A DNA stretch of 7,175 nucleotides from Micrococcales bacterium (GTDB lineage: Bacteria; Actinomycetota; Actinomycetes; Actinomycetales; Dermatophilaceae). Location: NCBI GenBank assembly GCA_030537915.1, contig JAUNUZ010000120.1, forward strand, positions 1 to 7,175, written 5' to 3'. The notes below the pieces were generated by a model. It had not been told where the DNA came from and made no database searches. It saw nothing but the letters and a program-made list of their open reading frames with translations. Below are positions 6,072 through 7,175 of the stretch, piece by piece (positions within the stretch are counted from its first letter, which is position 1; each line of letters begins with the position of its first letter). The translations under genes were made by a program, and so were the position numbers.

Positions 6072-7175
6072 ATGACCATTGCGCATGACACCTCGACCAA
6101 TTCCGGCTCGTTGACTTCGCTGGAGCACATCCGCCTCGTCGAGACCTACGCCGCGCACAACTATCACCCGCTGGAGATCGTGCTCTCCCGCGGTGAGGGC
6201 GCCTGGGTCACCGACGTCGAGGGGAAGCGCTATCTCGATTGTCTGGCCGGCTACTCGGCGTTGAACTTCGGCCACGCGCACCCGCGCCTGCTGGCCCGAG
6301 CCCGCGCCCAACTGGACCGCCTGACGCTGACGAGCAGGGCCTTCCACAGCGACCAGCTCGGCCCGTTCGCGCGCGACCTCGCGAGGCTGACCGGCAAAGA
6401 CGTCATTCTCCCGATGAACACCGGTACCGAGGCCGTCGAGACGGCCGTGAAGGTGGCCCGGCGTTGGGGGTATGACGTCAAGGGCGTGCGCCCCGACCAG
6501 GCGAACATCCTCACGATGGACGGCAATTTCCACGGCCGCACGACGACGGTCGTCAGCTTCTCCACCGAGGACGACGTGCGGCGGGGCTATGGGCCCTACA
6601 CACCCGGCTTCCGGGTCATCCCCTACGGCGACGTGCGCGCCCTGGAGGCGCAGATCGATGACGACACGGTGGCGGTTCTCCTCGAGCCGATCCAGGGCGA
6701 GCGCGGGGTCCTCATCCCACCGGACGGCTTCCTGCGCGAGGTACGGGAGCTGTGCACGCGGCGCAACGTCCTGATGCTTGCGGACGAAGTGCAGTCGGGG
6801 CTCGCGCGCACCGGGCGGACGTTCGCCTGTGACCACGAAGACGTCGTGCCGGACATCTGGATCATGGGCAAGGCCCTCGGTGGCGGGATCATGCCGGTCT
6901 CGGCCATCGCGGCGGACCACGAGGTTATGGACGTCATCGTCCCCGGCTCGCACGGTTCGACCTTCGGCGGCAACCCGCTCGCCGCGGCGATCGGCCATGA
7001 AGTCGTCGCGATGCTGTCCACCGGCGAATTCCAGGAGCGTGCTCGGCAGCTTGGGGCACTCATGAAGCCGCGCCTGGAGGCGCTGCTCGGCAAGGGAGTC
7101 GTCGCTGTCCGAATCCGCGGGGCCTGGGCCGGCCTCGACATCGACCCCAAGCTCATTTCGGGTTACGAGTTGTGC
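6072..7175 (+). CDS. rocD: Ornithine delta-aminotransferase, C-terminus cut by window edge
   Basis: A PLP-dependent class III aminotransferase that converts L-ornithine and 2-oxoglutarate to glutamate semialdehyde and glutamate, the link between arginine/ornithine breakdown and proline/glutamate. The 368 residues seen lack roughly the last 30-45 of a usual ~400. Residues that distinguish ornithine aminotransferase from acetylornithine aminotransferase are present. Tyr31 in HNYHPLE and Tyr61 in AGYSALNFGH match human Tyr55 and Tyr85. Arg156 in GNFHGRT matches Arg180, and Glu210 in EPIQGE matches Glu235. Cofactor residues are also present: TGTEAVETAVKVAR (from 117), Asp238 in DEVQSGLARTG and the Schiff-base Lys267 in MGKALGGG, followed by GSTFGGNPLAA. 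The human numbering is from memory, but the offsets are consistent. The N-terminus, with LVETYAAHNYHPLEIVLSRGEG, aligns from near its first residues, supporting ATG 6072. It is first in its direction here; downstream partners are outside the window. Confidence 0.95.
   Translation, partial: MTIAHDTSTNSGSLTSLEHIRLVETYAAHNYHPLEIVLSRGEGAWVTDVEGKRYLDCLAGYSALNFGHAHPRLLARARAQLDRLTLTSRAFHSDQLGPFARDLARLTGKDVILPMNTGTEAVETAVKVARRWGYDVKGVRPDQANILTMDGNFHGRTTTVVSFSTEDDVRRGYGPYTPGFRVIPYGDVRALEAQIDDDTVAVLLEPIQGERGVLIPPDGFLREVRELCTRRNVLMLADEVQSGLARTGRTFACDHEDVVPDIWIMGKALGGGIMPVSAIAADHEVMDVIVPGSHGSTFGGNPLAAAIGHEVVAMLSTGEFQERARQLGALMKPRLEALLGKGVVAVRIRGAWAGLDIDPKLISGYELC

Noticed and set aside
4139..6130. A 663-codon open frame on the minus strand covering the amidohydrolase gene
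   Set aside because: It is a frame shadow in GC-rich DNA. The protein is Arg/Gly/Ala-rich low-complexity sequence, while another frame of the same strand encodes a full amidohydrolase with all catalytic motifs.
5997..6998. A 333-codon minus-strand open frame antisense to rocD
   Set aside because: rocD on the plus strand is unmistakable by its motifs and ribosome binding site. The antisense frame is the usual by-product of GC-rich third positions.

Overview
The window is very GC-rich, with G or C at most third codon positions, GTG as a possible alternative start, and gene families typical of high-GC Gram-positive bacteria. It most likely comes from an actinobacterial (Actinomycetota) chromosome. 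I cannot name the genus from sequence alone. I count six protein-coding genes. One is cut by each window edge and none shows a frameshift. I see no tRNA, rRNA, CRISPR array, insertion sequence or prophage gene.

Left part (1-2111): a gene on the minus strand runs off the left edge. It encodes the N-terminal half of a membrane-attached alpha/beta-hydrolase-like protein with an HGVGDQ motif. It diverges across about 160 bp from a plus-strand MFS transporter of the CynX/NimT type. Middle (2112-3061): a 200-300 bp gap with a candidate operator palindrome leads into an ArsR-like winged-helix regulator on the plus strand, which may control the transporter and/or itself. It is tail-to-tail, 17 bp apart, with the next gene.

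Right part (3079-7175): an NAD-dependent amino-acid dehydrogenase of the Glu/Leu/Phe/Val family and a YtcJ-type amidohydrolase are both on the minus strand, separated by a 180 bp (start-dependent) gap. The amidohydrolase diverges from rocD, an ornithine delta-aminotransferase that runs off the right edge. The three fit amino-acid breakdown. The amidohydrolase may release an amine or amino acid from an N-acyl or cyclic precursor, RocD transfers the delta-amino group of ornithine to 2-oxoglutarate, and the dehydrogenase oxidatively deaminates a branched or aromatic amino acid. That functional link is inferred from position and family only.

Overall this looks like ordinary metabolic and transport DNA. 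I found no convincing sign of an undescribed system. The items most worth a second look are the operator-like palindrome before the regulator, the mixed Phe/Leu character of the dehydrogenase, and the unassigned edge protein.
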